DNA of 64,000 nt from Polytrichum commune (Eukaryota; Streptophyta; Polytrichopsida; Polytrichales; Polytrichaceae): contig OX485807.1 of assembly GCA_950295325.1 (NCBI GenBank), forward strand, positions 1,116,501-1,180,500, written 5' to 3'. Both the position numbers and the translations under genes were made by a program. The notes beneath the pieces are model-generated. The model was not told the origin of the DNA. It saw only the letters and a list, made by a program, of their open reading frames with translations, and searched no databases. Positions 12,785 through 25,059 of this stretch are shown piece after piece (the stretch's first letter is position 1; each line of letters begins with the position of its first letter).

Positions 12785-13479
12785 TAATAATCTCCTGCTT
12801 AAGTACGCACTTTGAATTGGAGCCGTCGGTGCGCACTTAGTTGGTAGGTGTGTACTTTACTCATATCACTTTCTAGAACTTATGATTTGATGAATCGCAA
12901 TGGGAAACGGATGAAACTTGAGCAACCCGCTTGACCGAAGCCCAACAATGTGAAATCATTGCAAAGTTGAGCAAGTTGAATGCGTCGAGCAAGCGGGCGC
13001 TGGGGCGGGAGTATGAAGTCAGTGAAGGTGCCACCTGGAAAGTTATGGAAACGATGCGAATTGAAGAAGACCCACCTATTGATGATGAAATCCATTACGT
13101 CGGTCTCCTTCGGAGACCGAAGTTGTTATTATTATTATTATTATGATGATGAAATCCAGCCTATCGAGACATTTGCTGAATTTGAGAGTGCTACCGACTT
13201 CAAAGGCTTTGAAGCTCTATTGCACTTGACATCGATGACCAATTGCTTTGCTCCGATATTCAAACTGAAACTAGATAGATGTATGATGAACTGTGACGAT
13301 CGTTTGAGATGTTTCAACGAAACGTTAACAAATTGACAATGAATGTCAAGCGTAAAAAAATCACGCATTCACGGCAGATGACTCAACATGACATGTTCAA
13401 ATAATAAAGTAAGAACCATGATTTTTGTTAAAAAAATTGCGCACTTAACCGGGATGCGTACTTAAGTGGGAGATTACTG
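12785..13479 (+). mobile_element. pogo-like DNA transposon relic
   Basis: 695 bp flanked by TA (12783-12784 and 13480-13481), with imperfect inverted ends: left TAATAATCTCCTGCTTAAGT, right ACTTAAGTGGGAGATTACTG. On the plus strand at 12931-13100 an ORF reads TEAQQCEIIAKLSKLNASSK then RALGREYEVSEGA, typical of the N-terminal helix-turn-helix of pogo/CENP-B-type transposases. The frame then breaks at a (TTA)n run (13124-13142). A second frame continues with EIQPIETFAEFESATDF. The DDE catalytic core is missing, so this is an internally deleted, frameshifted relic. Confidence 0.65.
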
Positions 13480-13481
13480 TA

Positions 13482-14520
13482 GCTTCCATGGGGGTGGGAC
13501 CTCCAAGCACCAACCCCACCGGGCTCTCCTATTGCAATAAGGTGGGGTAGTGCCAACACAATGCATGGTTTCTCTTGCAATTGTGTCCTCGGTTGCCATG
13601 CACCAACACCGTTGCCATCCTACTCCCCTTCTTTCTTTGGCAATGCCATAGCGGGAGAGGCCAACGTCACCGTGCATAGTAAGGTATGCGGGTGTTTCAA
13701 TTACTTTTCTTAATCGGCCAACTAGATTTGATTGGAGTGTGATTAGGCGAGGATCAGAGAATAAACATGATAAAGGCACATGCTTAAAGGAGACTGGACT
13801 ACCTCTTGAAGATTTTTATCAAGTCATAACATTATTAAGCCATGTGGGTCGGTTTCATGACCCTAGAATATGTCAATTATATTTTGTGCCCCCTGCATGA
13901 ACAAAGTAAGAATATTAGTTTACTATTCATACATTCAAGTTGACACTTGGAAAATTGGGTGAAGTCATATGCCTGACATTATTTACAGGAGTCATTGTTC
14001 ATCTTGGTGTTATTCATTTAAAATACTATTCATACTAGCACTACGAATGAAAATACCGATATTGTTCACAATATTCATACCGGCACTATTCATTATTTGT
14101 ACCGGCGTTAATTTCTTCCTATTTTCTAAGTTTCTTCCCATGAAGGTAAGGTAGTGGAGGGCCATGTCAATTCCTAAATATGGATTGAAACACAACCATG
14201 CATCTAAATAATTTTATGGCACTCCACACTCAATTGTGAACATAATTGGAAAGACCTATGGATTTAGTTAATGAATGACCGAACATACACTTCCAATAAC
14301 TATAACTAAATAAGGGGAGGTCCGATTTTGAATTTGATTTTTGTTGACGTTTCATCATAGATTTCCTAATGCAACACAAATTTGATCAATAAAAGATGGT
14401 GAACAAGAAAATCAAACCAAATGACATCCACATACCTTAGGTCAAAGAAGAGTATTGATGAGTTTGACTACCATGGTAGTGGTGGGCGAAGGATGGAATT
14501 CAGCATGCGTTGGCCCTGTA
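13482..14520. other. spacer, nothing recognised
   Basis: ORFs up to 101 codons lie on the minus strand (13474-13779), without family motifs or neighbouring exons. Confidence 0.35.
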
Positions 14521-15119
14521 TTAACCCCTAAAGGACCGGGGGTGTTTTATCTTAGGTCATGTTTTCTTGATTAGCTCTTGTAGCAAGCTCAATTTCTTAT
14601 TAGTGTGGGGTAATTTTCACGATCGGCACCGTTGAAACTAAAGAAGACTTACATAGCTTGTTTATGAAAAAAAGATCAACAAGATCGCACAATTTCTGAG
14701 AAATTGCCACCGTTGAGAAGATTGATGGAAATTGTTCGGGCAGGGGGTACTTCGCACTTATGCTGGAATCAGATTGCTTAGAAGTGCTCCAAAACATCTG
14801 AAATTGTTACTACATGTAAAGAACATTATGATCCTCATGTGGAATTTTTTTCGTCAAATTCTGAGGTGTGGAGAAAAAGATATGGGACTCTGAAGTCTCC
14901 AAGCAATGAGATTGGGCCCAAAAATTGAAAACTCAAAGAATTCGCCAAAAATCCAATCCTTCATCATTTTCTGATCGGAAAAGACCATTGGATCCAGCTC
15001 GCAAAAACAATTAGGGTCCTCTCCCCGCAAATTTGGGCTTCTTTGGAACAATCTCATCCAATTTGCACTTTTCTACAATCAAAAGCCCCCTGGGGGCCTT
15101 ACGGTCCTTTAGGGGTTAA
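14521..15119. mobile_element. MITE-like element with 18-bp perfect inverted ends
   Basis: Left TTAACCCCTAAAGGACCG, right CGGTCCTTTAGGGGTTAA, 599 bp apart. The ends may include a TTA/TAA target; the duplication is ambiguous because the terminal repeat itself begins with TTAA. No transposase seen. Confidence 0.65.
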
Positions 15120-18100
15120 GTTAGCCCTGATTAATTTCTCTAGTCGATGGCTTAATTCCTTGTTGAATCTGAGTGTTACGGACTCCAGAGGCACTGCGTC
15201 CAATTTGAACATGCTTCATTCTTCAGACCATAATTTGGCTTCCAGTTTCCACTGAAAGTCTGATGTCACTTTGATCTTCTTGTGCCGATATTCAGAAGCT
15301 TTGATATTTAGAAGCTTTGTTAACACGTGTCATACTCACATTGGTCAAGACACTTTGAATCCTGTGTGAGCATGACCTTTTTGTCGCTGTTAGTGTATAA
15401 GTCAAGTCTGATATGCTTGTAGTCTCAAATGCCACCATGATGACTTTCTGTGCACATGTATATTTTTTCAGGGTTTTCAAGCGACATTGTGAATCAAAGA
15501 CGCCTGGTTCAGAAAAGGTAATTTTGTTTCGCCTGTTTTGAATGACATGCTTCATTTCATCACGATTTCCTGGTATAACACATTTGAGAGTGCAATCAAA
15601 AATTATGTGGAACGGAAGGGTTGAAGATATGTTGATGTATATGCGAGTCACCTTTGCAAGTACCTATTTATGTAGAATAAGAATGAATCAGGCGAGAATC
15701 TAAGAGCTCAATTGTGTTTTACATCCGTGACCAAGAAAAAGAGAATAAGTAGGACGTAAATGGAACAATATATAGGTTATATGCTGTTCTCTCAGATACT
15801 TCATTTTGGTCACCATAGTATTCAATGTTGCCATCTGATCACACAGTTGGTGAAGCTCTGATCAAATATTTTATAGGTATTCTTATTGTGCATTACAGAG
15901 AGTCTTAACAATATAAAATTTGAGAAGGAGTGTGCAGGCAAGCACTAACTTGCTCAGCTGCTAATCTGTTGCATGTTTAGGTTTAGGGTTATAGCCATCT
16001 TTCTGCAATCCAATTGAGTATATTGCAGGCTCTTTCTACCATTTATTTACGCAGAAAGAGAAGCTGACTGAAGTGAATTCAATGTCACATAAACAACTCC
16101 TACATTGCAGATTGTTCACATCCATATTCTGTCATCTGGAAAGTGTGAAAATAAAATAATCTCACATTCTGGTGCCTTTGTGTGTTTTCTTTTTTTTCCC
16201 TGCCAAGCTTGCTTGCGGCTTGCAACTAACTTCAACCATGAGCGATGCAAGAAGACCACCAATGGTATATTTGGCCTCAAAAGATATTCCATACTGTCAC
16301 AGAGATTGATACATTCATAGACACCGAGCTACGTGAAGCTTCAGTTACAACAAAAGGCAAAATGGATTCTCTGAAATTCTTGGAATGGGAGCGCTTTCTC
16401 TCTCTCTGTGTGCATCTGTGCATAAATTGAACATCTTCATACTAAATGCCTTTCACATGTGTCTGAGATAATTCTATCATTCAGAAAATCTCAATTCAGA
16501 AATGCATATAGGCAAACCGTCACATGCTGAGCTTTTACATCAGACACACTTTTGAAGGAAAATGGGACAGACAGTAGCAGTGCCACAAATGTCATTGCAG
16601 AGCAAGCGACGAAACAAGCGTCACTCCACAGCAAAAAATCACAACTTAGGAGCAGTGTCCATGGATATTTTAGGCAAATTTGGTTGGAATCCCAAGTGTT
16701 TCCAAGTCCAACTGGTCACATGTTGATATCTTTCGGTTCTCCTTTGTTGATCTAAGGCATATTACTCTATAGATTCTTCTAAAGAGATCAGCGATATGCC
16801 TAAAGCCTTGAACTTGAACCAGTTATTTCTCAAACTCAACCAGCCCATGATCTGTAAGTAGCGGTTTGATGTCCCCAATCGTAGGTCAGGAGGCTTCTAA
16901 AACACATCCATCTTTGACATTCATTTCATGTATCGAAATCTAGATATTGTCAGTCACCACAACAGCCTCCACACATGCCATTCACATATGACAAGCCAAT
17001 ACATCTGAAGCATTTAGTATGATCTATGCTACTTCAGCTTCAAAATTCATGCAGACTTCATGAAGTTGAGTATCGAAACTATCTTCCCCACTCTCAAGTT
17101 GTGACCTGTACCATGGTGGGGGAGTGTCCCAACGTGAAGTCAAGATTTAATTGGACTTAAGTTTATTTCATTTATCTATTCTGAGTTGGGGCACTAGGAG
17201 AGAAATGAGGAAAAAACAATCTTGGTCCATTTAACCATGGGAACCACAGGGAAGAAGCACCACTTGCAAGTGAATTGGAACTGGCATGTGGATAGTTGTA
17301 TGTAAGAAGGGAGAGGGAAAATGAAATCCATGGAGATCAGTCACTACAACACTTAGATGCCTTAAGAATGGAAGGCCGTTGTCAAGTAAGTTAACACAAG
17401 GTCAATCATCTTGGACATGTTACATATGGATTCTTTAATGACATAATGCTATCTTATCAAACACACTATTCATAGGTTGAATTTACTGTGCTATGATATA
17501 CCTCCTTTTTCACTATGGACTTGGTTTTTAAAATTAATTTCAAGTGAAGGTCCAATATGATTGGCCTTGTTCTTAGTCACCCTCACCACTTTGACTTATT
17601 ACGAATGGAAGGTTGTTGTCAAGTAGGTTAGTGACGTCTGCAACACTAAGAGGCTTGAGAAATAAATCTTAAAGGTGGGTTGATCGCACAATTATAAGGA
17701 AGCCAACCTCTTCAAAGAGGAGTTCTCCTTTGCATCGTGACCATAGAGAGCATTTTATTACATCTTTAACAATGTCAAAATGTAGTTTCCGTATGGGATC
17801 CAAGTGGGTCTCCACAAATGAAAGATTGACACCTGGCACGCTTGAGGGAAAAAACACTTTTTCTTTCAAAATCGAAACAGAGAGCCCTCTTCAATAGTGC
17901 AATCACAAGGGTGCGTTTGAGCCATGTGGTTGGGGAATGCTTTACTTTGGTCATGACGTGGATCCCTTGTTTTGGTAAACCTTATTGCTAATTCTTTTTG
18001 GGCATGGGAGAAGGGAGATTCCTAATTGCTTCATACTACCTTAGAAACCACTCTACTTCATCTTCACTAGTGTGGGATTTAGTTTCCACACAGGATATAA

Positions 18101-19555
18101 GTGGTCTCAACCAACGTACGAATGACAGATATTATATCTCAAAGAGGCAATATTGAATTTAAGATGGAATGGAGAGCCCTCACCGGTACAATTCGCAATA
18201 AATTCGAGTACATTTGTTTGTTGTCCATAAAAGAAAACTCTCCTGCATGAAGATGGTCTCAAAATATTAATGGAGATTGCTATCCTCACCCACATCAAGC
18301 GCATGTGATTTCTCTCTGCTCCGATGCCAACAACGTGCATTACACGGAATTGGCTTTGAATTGGCGCAATATTGGTACTGAATCAGGCACTGCTCGCATG
18401 CATGCTATCAAACTCGCTTGTGAATTTTTTACGTCAATTCACTGCACACGCAAGCACCACTTCCCCCATTACTCCAATCCACCCAAACCAAAAAAAATTG
18501 GTTGTAACTTGTGGTATTGGCCAATCGTCTCGCCACACATGATTTGCCATGTCAGCTGTCTTCAATTCCCATGGGAGTCGTGTAAGCGTTCATCCCATGC
18601 TTCGACAAGCCTACTTACAAGCTTTGAAGGGTCACTCACTCAAATGGAGGCACGTATATGACTTGTAAAGTAGGCATGCCTTAAAGCAACACATAACATA
18701 AAAGCCAAGGCTTAGAATTCGCGTCACTCATGCAAGGGCCCTCGATCTTTTATAGGTTTAAAGTTGATTCATCCCAACTGAACCCCGAGTTTTAGGAGAC
18801 AAAGTGGGTTGCCATCTGATATTCATGGCGGGGGTTCCTGATGGTGACTTGGTTCCACCTCAGATCGGAAGGTCCCCATGATTGAGATCTTTGCGAGGAG
18901 TATGTGGGAGGTGGAATCGTTGGTAAAATCGTAAATGCGTGATCCTGGGAATTTTTGGAAGGTCTAGAACAACGGGACTTGGTTAGTGTTGAACTATCTT
19001 GAGATGCATTGGTGGTTGCTTATTTCAAGATAGCATATCGTAAGATAATTGAATCGTTTCACTGGATTACTTCGGGGTCTTTGCTGTTGATTGCAAGGCC
19101 AACTATGCTATGTACATAAATATCTGAGTTGTAAGGGGTTCCCAACGTATATATTCACCTTCGACTTGAGTGACACAAAATCTTTGCCTACAACTAACAC
19201 TATGTACCATTGTCATACATTTGAAACCCATAAATGTACAACAAAGGTACATAGAGTTAGTTTCTAGGCATATGCACCTTATCATATTGGCTTGTGTTTA
19301 GATTGAGTTTGACATCTTTTAAATTTGACACCAAAGGAGAACATATAGAACTTGAAATGACAATGTCATGTGGTAATTAGTGTGATGTGCATTAGTTACT
19401 CAAAAGGTTGTACTAAATTGTCTATGGCCCTAGAGACGTCATGCCCATTGATTGTCAACATGACATCAATTGTCACCTAAGTTCTTTGAAGTGATTTTTT
19501 TCCATTTACAATTTGACATTTGGTGCAAGGATTGGGAAATAAGGAGTGAACTTAA
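15120..19555. other. gene-poor spacer
   Basis: No supported gene. Holds a decayed copy of the GGGGAGA repeat family (about 16669-16870, reverse orientation) and a direct repeat (GAATGGAAGG then GTTGTCAAGTA) at about 17365 and 17602. The 118-codon ORF at 18305 lacks recognisable motifs. Confidence 0.4.
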
Positions 19556-20670
19556 GGGCCGGTTTACACTATGGACCATGAAGTTGGACCAAGGCTCTAC
19601 AAGGCAGCTAATTGGCTCTTGAAGTTGTCTCGGAACAACTTCGGTTTACACTAAGGAAAAAATGGCAGAGGGACCATGAAGGTTGAGGTTCCCAAAATAT
19701 AATTTTTAAGGCCTAATAAATGCACTAACATGGTCCAACGGGTTTTGCGGTGAGAGAGGCAAGAGAGGTGGTATGGTAGGAAAAGGCAAAGGCCCATATT
19801 AGAGAAATGCCATTTCAAAAATGTTTCAATGAATCTACCTTTTATGTGCCTTATTTATATCATAGCCCATGAGACATACCAGCAATACCTTGCCCTACCC
19901 CTTAAACCGGCTTACACGTGTTTCATCAAACAACGCGGGATATTATCTAGAACTCAAGAATTCAAGTGCAGATTTGTTTTCTTGGTCTACCAACTGCAAT
20001 TTTTGGAATTTGGGGGCTTGTAATATACCGTTCGAAAGTTCTTGAAAATACCTTTCCAACGGTATATTACACGCCCCAAAATGTTTAAAAACTAAAGTTG
20101 AAAAACAAAAAACAAAAATCTGTAGTCGCTAAGTGACTGTAGATCAGGGTGGTCAAAAGAAGCACAATGGGAAATCTTCTAACATTAATTATCAAAGAAT
20201 TGAAAATTAGTGTTGAGCAAGGTAGGGTGGCAACAACATTAGATACAATCAAACACTAAATATCCTATTAAGTGTAGTGACAACACAAGGTACATGTCAC
20301 ATGTACAAATTGAATCGCTCAATTTTTTTTTGTAAAAATTGTTGTGAGAAGATTTGCAAGCCACATCTTCGACACATTTAGCAAGAAGTGAAGACAGTTG
20401 AAGCCCAAGAGAAGACAAGAGAATGATCAAACTTGAATTTTTTTCAAAATTGCCCTTTTTGGGCATGTATTAAAAAAATCAACACCTTCACTTTTTGGTG
20501 CGTGGTCATTCTTCATGGTCCACATTTGGTTTACACCTAGTGAGGGGCCCAAGGCTCTCAAAACTAATTTTTTATGAAGTCGGACCATGGAAGTCGGACC
20601 ATGAACTCAGACCATTGACAAAGGCCATCTTCCATGGTCCGACTTCATGGTCCATAGTGTAAACCGGCCC
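19556..20670. mobile_element. MITE, PIF/Harbinger-like (GGGCCGGTTTACAC family), long copy
   Basis: 1115 bp, perfect outer ends GGGCCGGTTTACACTATGGA and TCCATAGTGTAAACCGGCCC, TAA at 19553-19555 and 20671-20673. About twice the size of its relatives. The extra middle segment includes a short inverted repeat near 20023-20075 (ATATACCGTTCGAAAG / CTTTCCAACGGTATAT). No intact transposase. Confidence 0.82.
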
Positions 20671-20673
20671 TAA

Positions 20674-21019
20674 AAGTGAGGTGGCAAATCAAAGTCAAAC
20701 TATCACATTTCAACAACATTGACACTTTCAAGATGGGGAAACCTCTTCATTTTAAGATTGAATGTAAGCACATTTTTTTATGATTATTCATTGAAAATCT
20801 GATTTCTTTCACCACCAAGAAGTCTACACTTGTACAACAAAGCACACTACAGCCTCCTAGTTTACTTCAATCTTTTGGATGACAACTATTGAAACACATG
20901 TTCTACATTTTTACATGGGCTTCCATATATGGTAACCCAATCATTGATTAAACTTATTTTATTTGGAGGATAGAATCACGGGAGCCTCAAGTTCCGCCCC
21001 CACCTCCAAGTCTCGACCA
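20674..21019. other. spacer, nothing recognised
   Basis: No supported feature. Confidence 0.35.
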
Positions 21020-21420
21020 ATGGACGAACCGGAATCTCATCAGTGTCCGGTTAGATTTTAGGGGAAAATCCGTCAAGATCCAACTGTTTCCAAGTCCAAC
21101 CGATATCATGTTGATATCTTTCCGATTCACTTTATTAATTTAAACTATAATCCATAGGTTCCACAACATTATTCATATTCATAATAGTGTTTTATGAGAC
21201 TGAGAGTATTCCACAAAATATTCTTGGATTATTCCCACATTTAGTTTGAATATGGGAATATTCCATGGAATACTATCAGTCCCATGGAACAATGTTATGT
21301 CTTCTAAAATGATCGGCGATCTGCCTAACGTCTTGAACTTTAAACCAATCATTTCTCAAATTCAACTGGTCCATCCTTAACTAGCACTTGGATCTCCCCT
21401 TTCATCGATTCTCATGGACA
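21020..21420. repeat. GGGGAGA-family repeat interrupted by a hairpin MITE
   Basis: Reverse-orientation copy of the roughly 200-bp family (TTTCCAAGTCCAAC, then GAACTTTAAACC and TTTCTCAAATTCAAC). It is split by a small palindromic element at about 21163-21299 whose ends read CAACATTATTCAT and GGAACAATGTTATG. Flanking halves join as CCATAGG / TTCTAAAATGATC, matching uninterrupted copies. Confidence 0.6.
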
Positions 21421-21484
21421 TCGAGACAAAAGTTGGCAACCCTTATTTCACGGGGGCTCTTCGAGCATGACATGTTTCAATAAA

Positions 21485-21690
21485 CAGGGAGAACCGACCG
21501 CTAGTTACAGATGAACCGGTTGAAGTTCAAGACTAAAGGGAAATTAACCATCATTCTAGAGGAATCTATGGAATATACTCCAAAATAATAAAGAAGGACC
21601 GAAAGATCACAACGTGGGACTTTGGAAACACTAGGATGGATCTTGACCGATTATGCCCAAAAATCTCCCGGGAGACTGCATGGTTTAACC
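21485..21690. repeat. GGGGAGA-family repeat, forward copy
   Basis: Begins GGGAGAACCGACCGCTAGTT and ends CCCAAAAATCTCCC. Same order of blocks as 55263-55471. Confidence 0.65.
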
Positions 21691-22085
21691 CTCCAAGTGA
21701 CACAACTAACTTGTTAAATGCAAATCTATTTGTTAGATTTCCAAGAATTGTTGGATTTGATTATCATGTCATTGAAGAAAACCCTCTAAATTGCCCCGGT
21801 GCACGTGTACCATGTATCGGGGTTGATGCCCTTTCCATCCATGAAAGGGGATGGATAACAAGGTAAAGTCACAACCATGCACCGCATGCATTTCTCAAAA
21901 GGGGCCTGCCAGGTGGCGCACTTTTAGAGGATACAAAAAGGGGGCAAGTGTGTGAAATTTGTTGGGGGCAAGCATGCGGACTCCATAACTAGCCCCTCTC
22001 AAATGACACGGCCAAGCAAGTAAGAAACGTACCAAAAAAATGAGCAACACACGAGTTGTAATGTCGGCCACAAATAAAATAACTA

Positions 22086-22861
22086 CACTAAATATTGTAT
22101 TTAGTGTCACTTGCTATTCGGAGTAACATAGTGCTATATCTTTTTACTTACTTATGTAATTTTTAACCAAGTAATGATGTTAATATTCTTAAATGTGCAG
22201 ACAACTAATTCGACCTTTGCTGGCAAAAAACTGAGATGTACAATAACCAATTATAGCGTCGCATACTTCCGAATAGTAAGTGGCACTAAGGGGTTGTTTA
22301 CTCCATGGACCATGAAGTCGTCCCAAGGCCTTGTAAGATTTGTGATTGGCTGTTGAATGTGTCCTGAAACCACTTTGGTTTACACCAAGGAAAAAAATGT
22401 CAAAGTGACCATGGAGTTTGAGATCCCCAAAAGACATATTCTAAGGCCTACATTATACATTGACATGGTCCAACGGGTTTTGCGGTGGGAGAGGCAAAAG
22501 AGGTGCTTTGGTAAAAAAAAGGCAAAGGCCCATGGCAGAGAAATGTTGTTATAATAAATTTTTAATGAAACTCTTTTTTGGGGAAGAGAAGATGAAGACA
22601 AGAGAAAACAAGAGAATGGTTCAACTTTTTGAACATGTATTTAAAAACTCAACACATTCACATTTTGGTGCATGGTCATTCCTCTTCATCCACATGTAAC
22701 TTACACCTAGTGAGGGGCCCAAAGACTTTGTAATTTGATGTCTTTTATTAAATCGGACCATGGAAGTTGGACCATCAAATCGGACCCTAGAAAAATGCCA
22801 TCTTCCATGGTCCGAATCCTTGGTCCATGGTGTAAACTGGCCCTAAACACAACATTTAGTG
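22086..22861. mobile_element. CACTAAAT-ended repeat containing a nested MITE
   Basis: The left end (22086) CACTAAATATTGTATTTAGTG then CACTTGCTATTCGGA is mirrored at the right by TCCGAATAGTAAGTGGCAC, interrupted by the 22290-22843 MITE, then AACATTTAGTG. A related sequence occurs at about 28979-29010. No clear target duplication, so class is uncertain. Confidence 0.55.
22290..22843. mobile_element. MITE, PIF/Harbinger-like (GGGCCGGTTTACAC family), nested
   Basis: 554 bp, left GGGGTTGTTTACTCCATGGA, right CCATGGTGTAAACTGGCCC, TAA at 22287-22289 and 22844-22846. It sits inside the right terminal repeat of the older CACTAAAT element. Confidence 0.82.
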
Positions 22862-23224
22862 GAGGCACCTTTCAAGTCGACGAGTCGCAAAGTATTATAT
22901 AGGTAGAGAAACACGATAAGCTAGACACACACACACATGCAACATTAAGTCCACGTGCTTGCTTGGCACACAATTTGATCACCATCCTTGGTGGCATGCC
23001 AACGAAGCGATAGTTTGTTAAACTAGTTGAATATATAGGCGAAGAAGAATCACAAGGCCAACACGGTGGGAAAAGCAGCTCATGTGGGGGCTGGGAATCG
23101 GAAATCCTATGTGGCACCGTGGAATTAGGTCAAATCCCGGCTGCGAATATGTCCCAGCCAACGATGCCGGATTTGGGGGATCTTGTTGAAACCTAGATTT
23201 CATTCAGTGCCCGGGGAGGTTTTA
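22862..23224. other. spacer, nothing recognised
   Basis: No supported feature apart from a short (AC)n run near 22925. Confidence 0.35.
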
Positions 23225-23618
23225 GAGCATCTTCAGTCGGTCTAGGTAAAGCTCACTGCAAACCAAAACCTATCTTTTGACTGACCTAAAATTAGAAACT
23301 GAAATTACCATCATTAGAAGCACACCTAAATAAAGGTGAGATATTTCTCAAGAAAAAAGAATTGTAAAAATTTGACGTAGGTGAAATCCCTCATTGAAAA
23401 CACCACATTTTCAAAATTTAGAGGGAGTGCACCAAATCTTGCCTTAAAATGGAAAGATCCTCCCACACTCCCTCCAAATTTTTGACATTTAGAGGGAGTG
23501 TGGGAGGATCTGTCCATTTTAAGCAAGATTTGGTGCACTCCCTCTAAATTTTGAGCAATTTTAAGCAAGATAGGTCTTGGTTTGCAGTGAGCTTTACCTA
23601 GACCGACTGAGGATGCTC
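23225..23618. mobile_element. long-hairpin MITE with TTA duplication
   Basis: 394 bp; terminal repeats of about 54 bp beginning GAGCATCTTCAGTCGGTCTA and ending ACCGACTGAGGATGCTC, with TTA at 23222-23224 and 23619-23621. The inner arms (about 23402-23471 and 23480-23548) form a second near-perfect stem, AGAGGGAGTGCACCAAATCT against AGATTTGGTGCACTCCCTCT, with a loop of about 8 nt. The left arm has about 130 nt not mirrored on the right. Confidence 0.8.
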
Positions 23619-23883
23619 TTAGGGCATTCATCGTTCGAGACCGGGGTGTTCCCAAGATCAACCATGTATGTGCCGCCTCCCCTCAGTGATGGGTGCGGTT
23701 TGCTTTTGTCTTCAATTCATTTGGCGTTCGATGTGTTTGTCTTCTGTCTCCAAAAAGAAGAAAAGAAAAGAAGATCAACCATGTACGTGTTCACTTCACA
23801 TCGTTTAGGTTTTCTTCATTAACTTGAGGAGTATTCCATAAATCCCTCTATATGGATAGGTAGTTATTCTGAAGCAATGATCG

Positions 23884-24175
23884 GGGAGAACCGGCAGTTA
23901 GTTACAGATGAATTGGTTGTGTTTGAGAAATAACTAGTTGAAGTTCAAGACTTCATGAGAATTACTGATCATTTGAGAGGAATTTATGGAATATACCTCA
24001 AATTAATATAGAAAAACCGAAGGATGTCAACATGTAAGCAGTTGGACTTGCAAACACTAGGATCTCAACCGGTTCAACCGATCATTGTTTTGAAGTCTTG
24101 GATTTGAACCAGTTGTTCCTCAAACTCAACTAGTTCATCTGTAACTTAGCGATCGGTTCTCCCTGTTCATTGATT
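23884..24175. repeat. inverted dimer of the GGGGAGA-family repeat
   Basis: A forward copy (GGGGAGAACCGGCAGTTAGT) meets a reverse copy head to head and ends GCGATCGGTTCTCCC, so the unit is a palindrome of about 290 bp. Confidence 0.65.
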
Positions 24176-24210
24176 CAATGTGGATCCCAACTTCCAAGCA
24201 ATGCAGGTTA

Positions 24211-25059
24211 GAGTACATGCACCCATAACCGATCACTTAAAGAGATTTTGCGCCAAGTTTGGAGGAATTTAAGGCAGTGTGAAATTTTCCCATGTAGGAA
24301 GATAGAAATTAGGAGGATTGTAGATTTTTTGGTAATTTTATTCCTCAAATTGAAAAAACTATGGATTTTTTAAGCCAAAAGTTGGCCCGAGCATATGACC
24401 AATGTCTAGAGTCTACCATAACCGCTTGTTCCTCCTCACTTTAGCATTCCAACTAGGACATGTGTTATGGGACTATTGGTTCTTGGCCTGATCGAAGTTG
24501 AGTCCCTGGATGGTTGAAATTACAGTATCATGTAGATTGCATATGGGGTCCTGATCGGGAATAGACACCTCTATTACGATTGCATGTTTGCGGTCATAAA
24601 ATTCTACTAGCTTGCCTCCCATTTAAGAAGTCAACATAGTACATGCGCCTATTCCTGATCAGGACCCCATTGACAATCTATTGGGGACCGAAATTTCAAT
24701 CATGTTGGGACTGAATTTCGATCAAGTTGAGACTAAACTTTCATCACGTTGGGACTAAAATTCAATTAGGCTCCACCAATAATGCTATGACACATGTCAT
24801 GGTTTGCGAGTGCTAAAGTGAAGAGAAATGAAGGGTTTAAATGAGCAGTTATGGTGGACTCTAGACAGTGGTGATATGTTTAGGCCTACTTTTTGGTTTC
24901 AAAAATTCACAATAATTTCAATTTAAGGAATAACATTACTAGAAAATATGTACCCCTCCTAATTTCTATCTTCTTACATAGGAGAAATTTACATCGCCTC
25001 ATACTTCTCCATATTTGGCGCATAATCTCTTAAGTGACTAGTTATGGATGCCTCTACTC
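24211..25059. mobile_element. 849-bp foldback element with very long inverted arms
   Basis: Left arm from GAGTACATGCACCCATAAC (24211) to GGGGTCCTGATCGGGAATAG (about 24566); right arm from CTATTCCTGATCAGGACCCC (about 24646) to TAGTTATGGATGCCTCTACTC (25059). Arms are about 350-410 bp, imperfect, around a loop of about 80 nt. The right arm has an extra segment with three GTTGGGACT/GTTGAGACT repeats. Long arms without a transposase suggest a foldback or MULE-type non-autonomous element; no clear target duplication found. Confidence 0.7.

Noticed and set aside
18305-18661. 118-codon plus-strand ORF
   Set aside because: No recognisable domain, no neighbouring exons, composition like the surrounding spacer.
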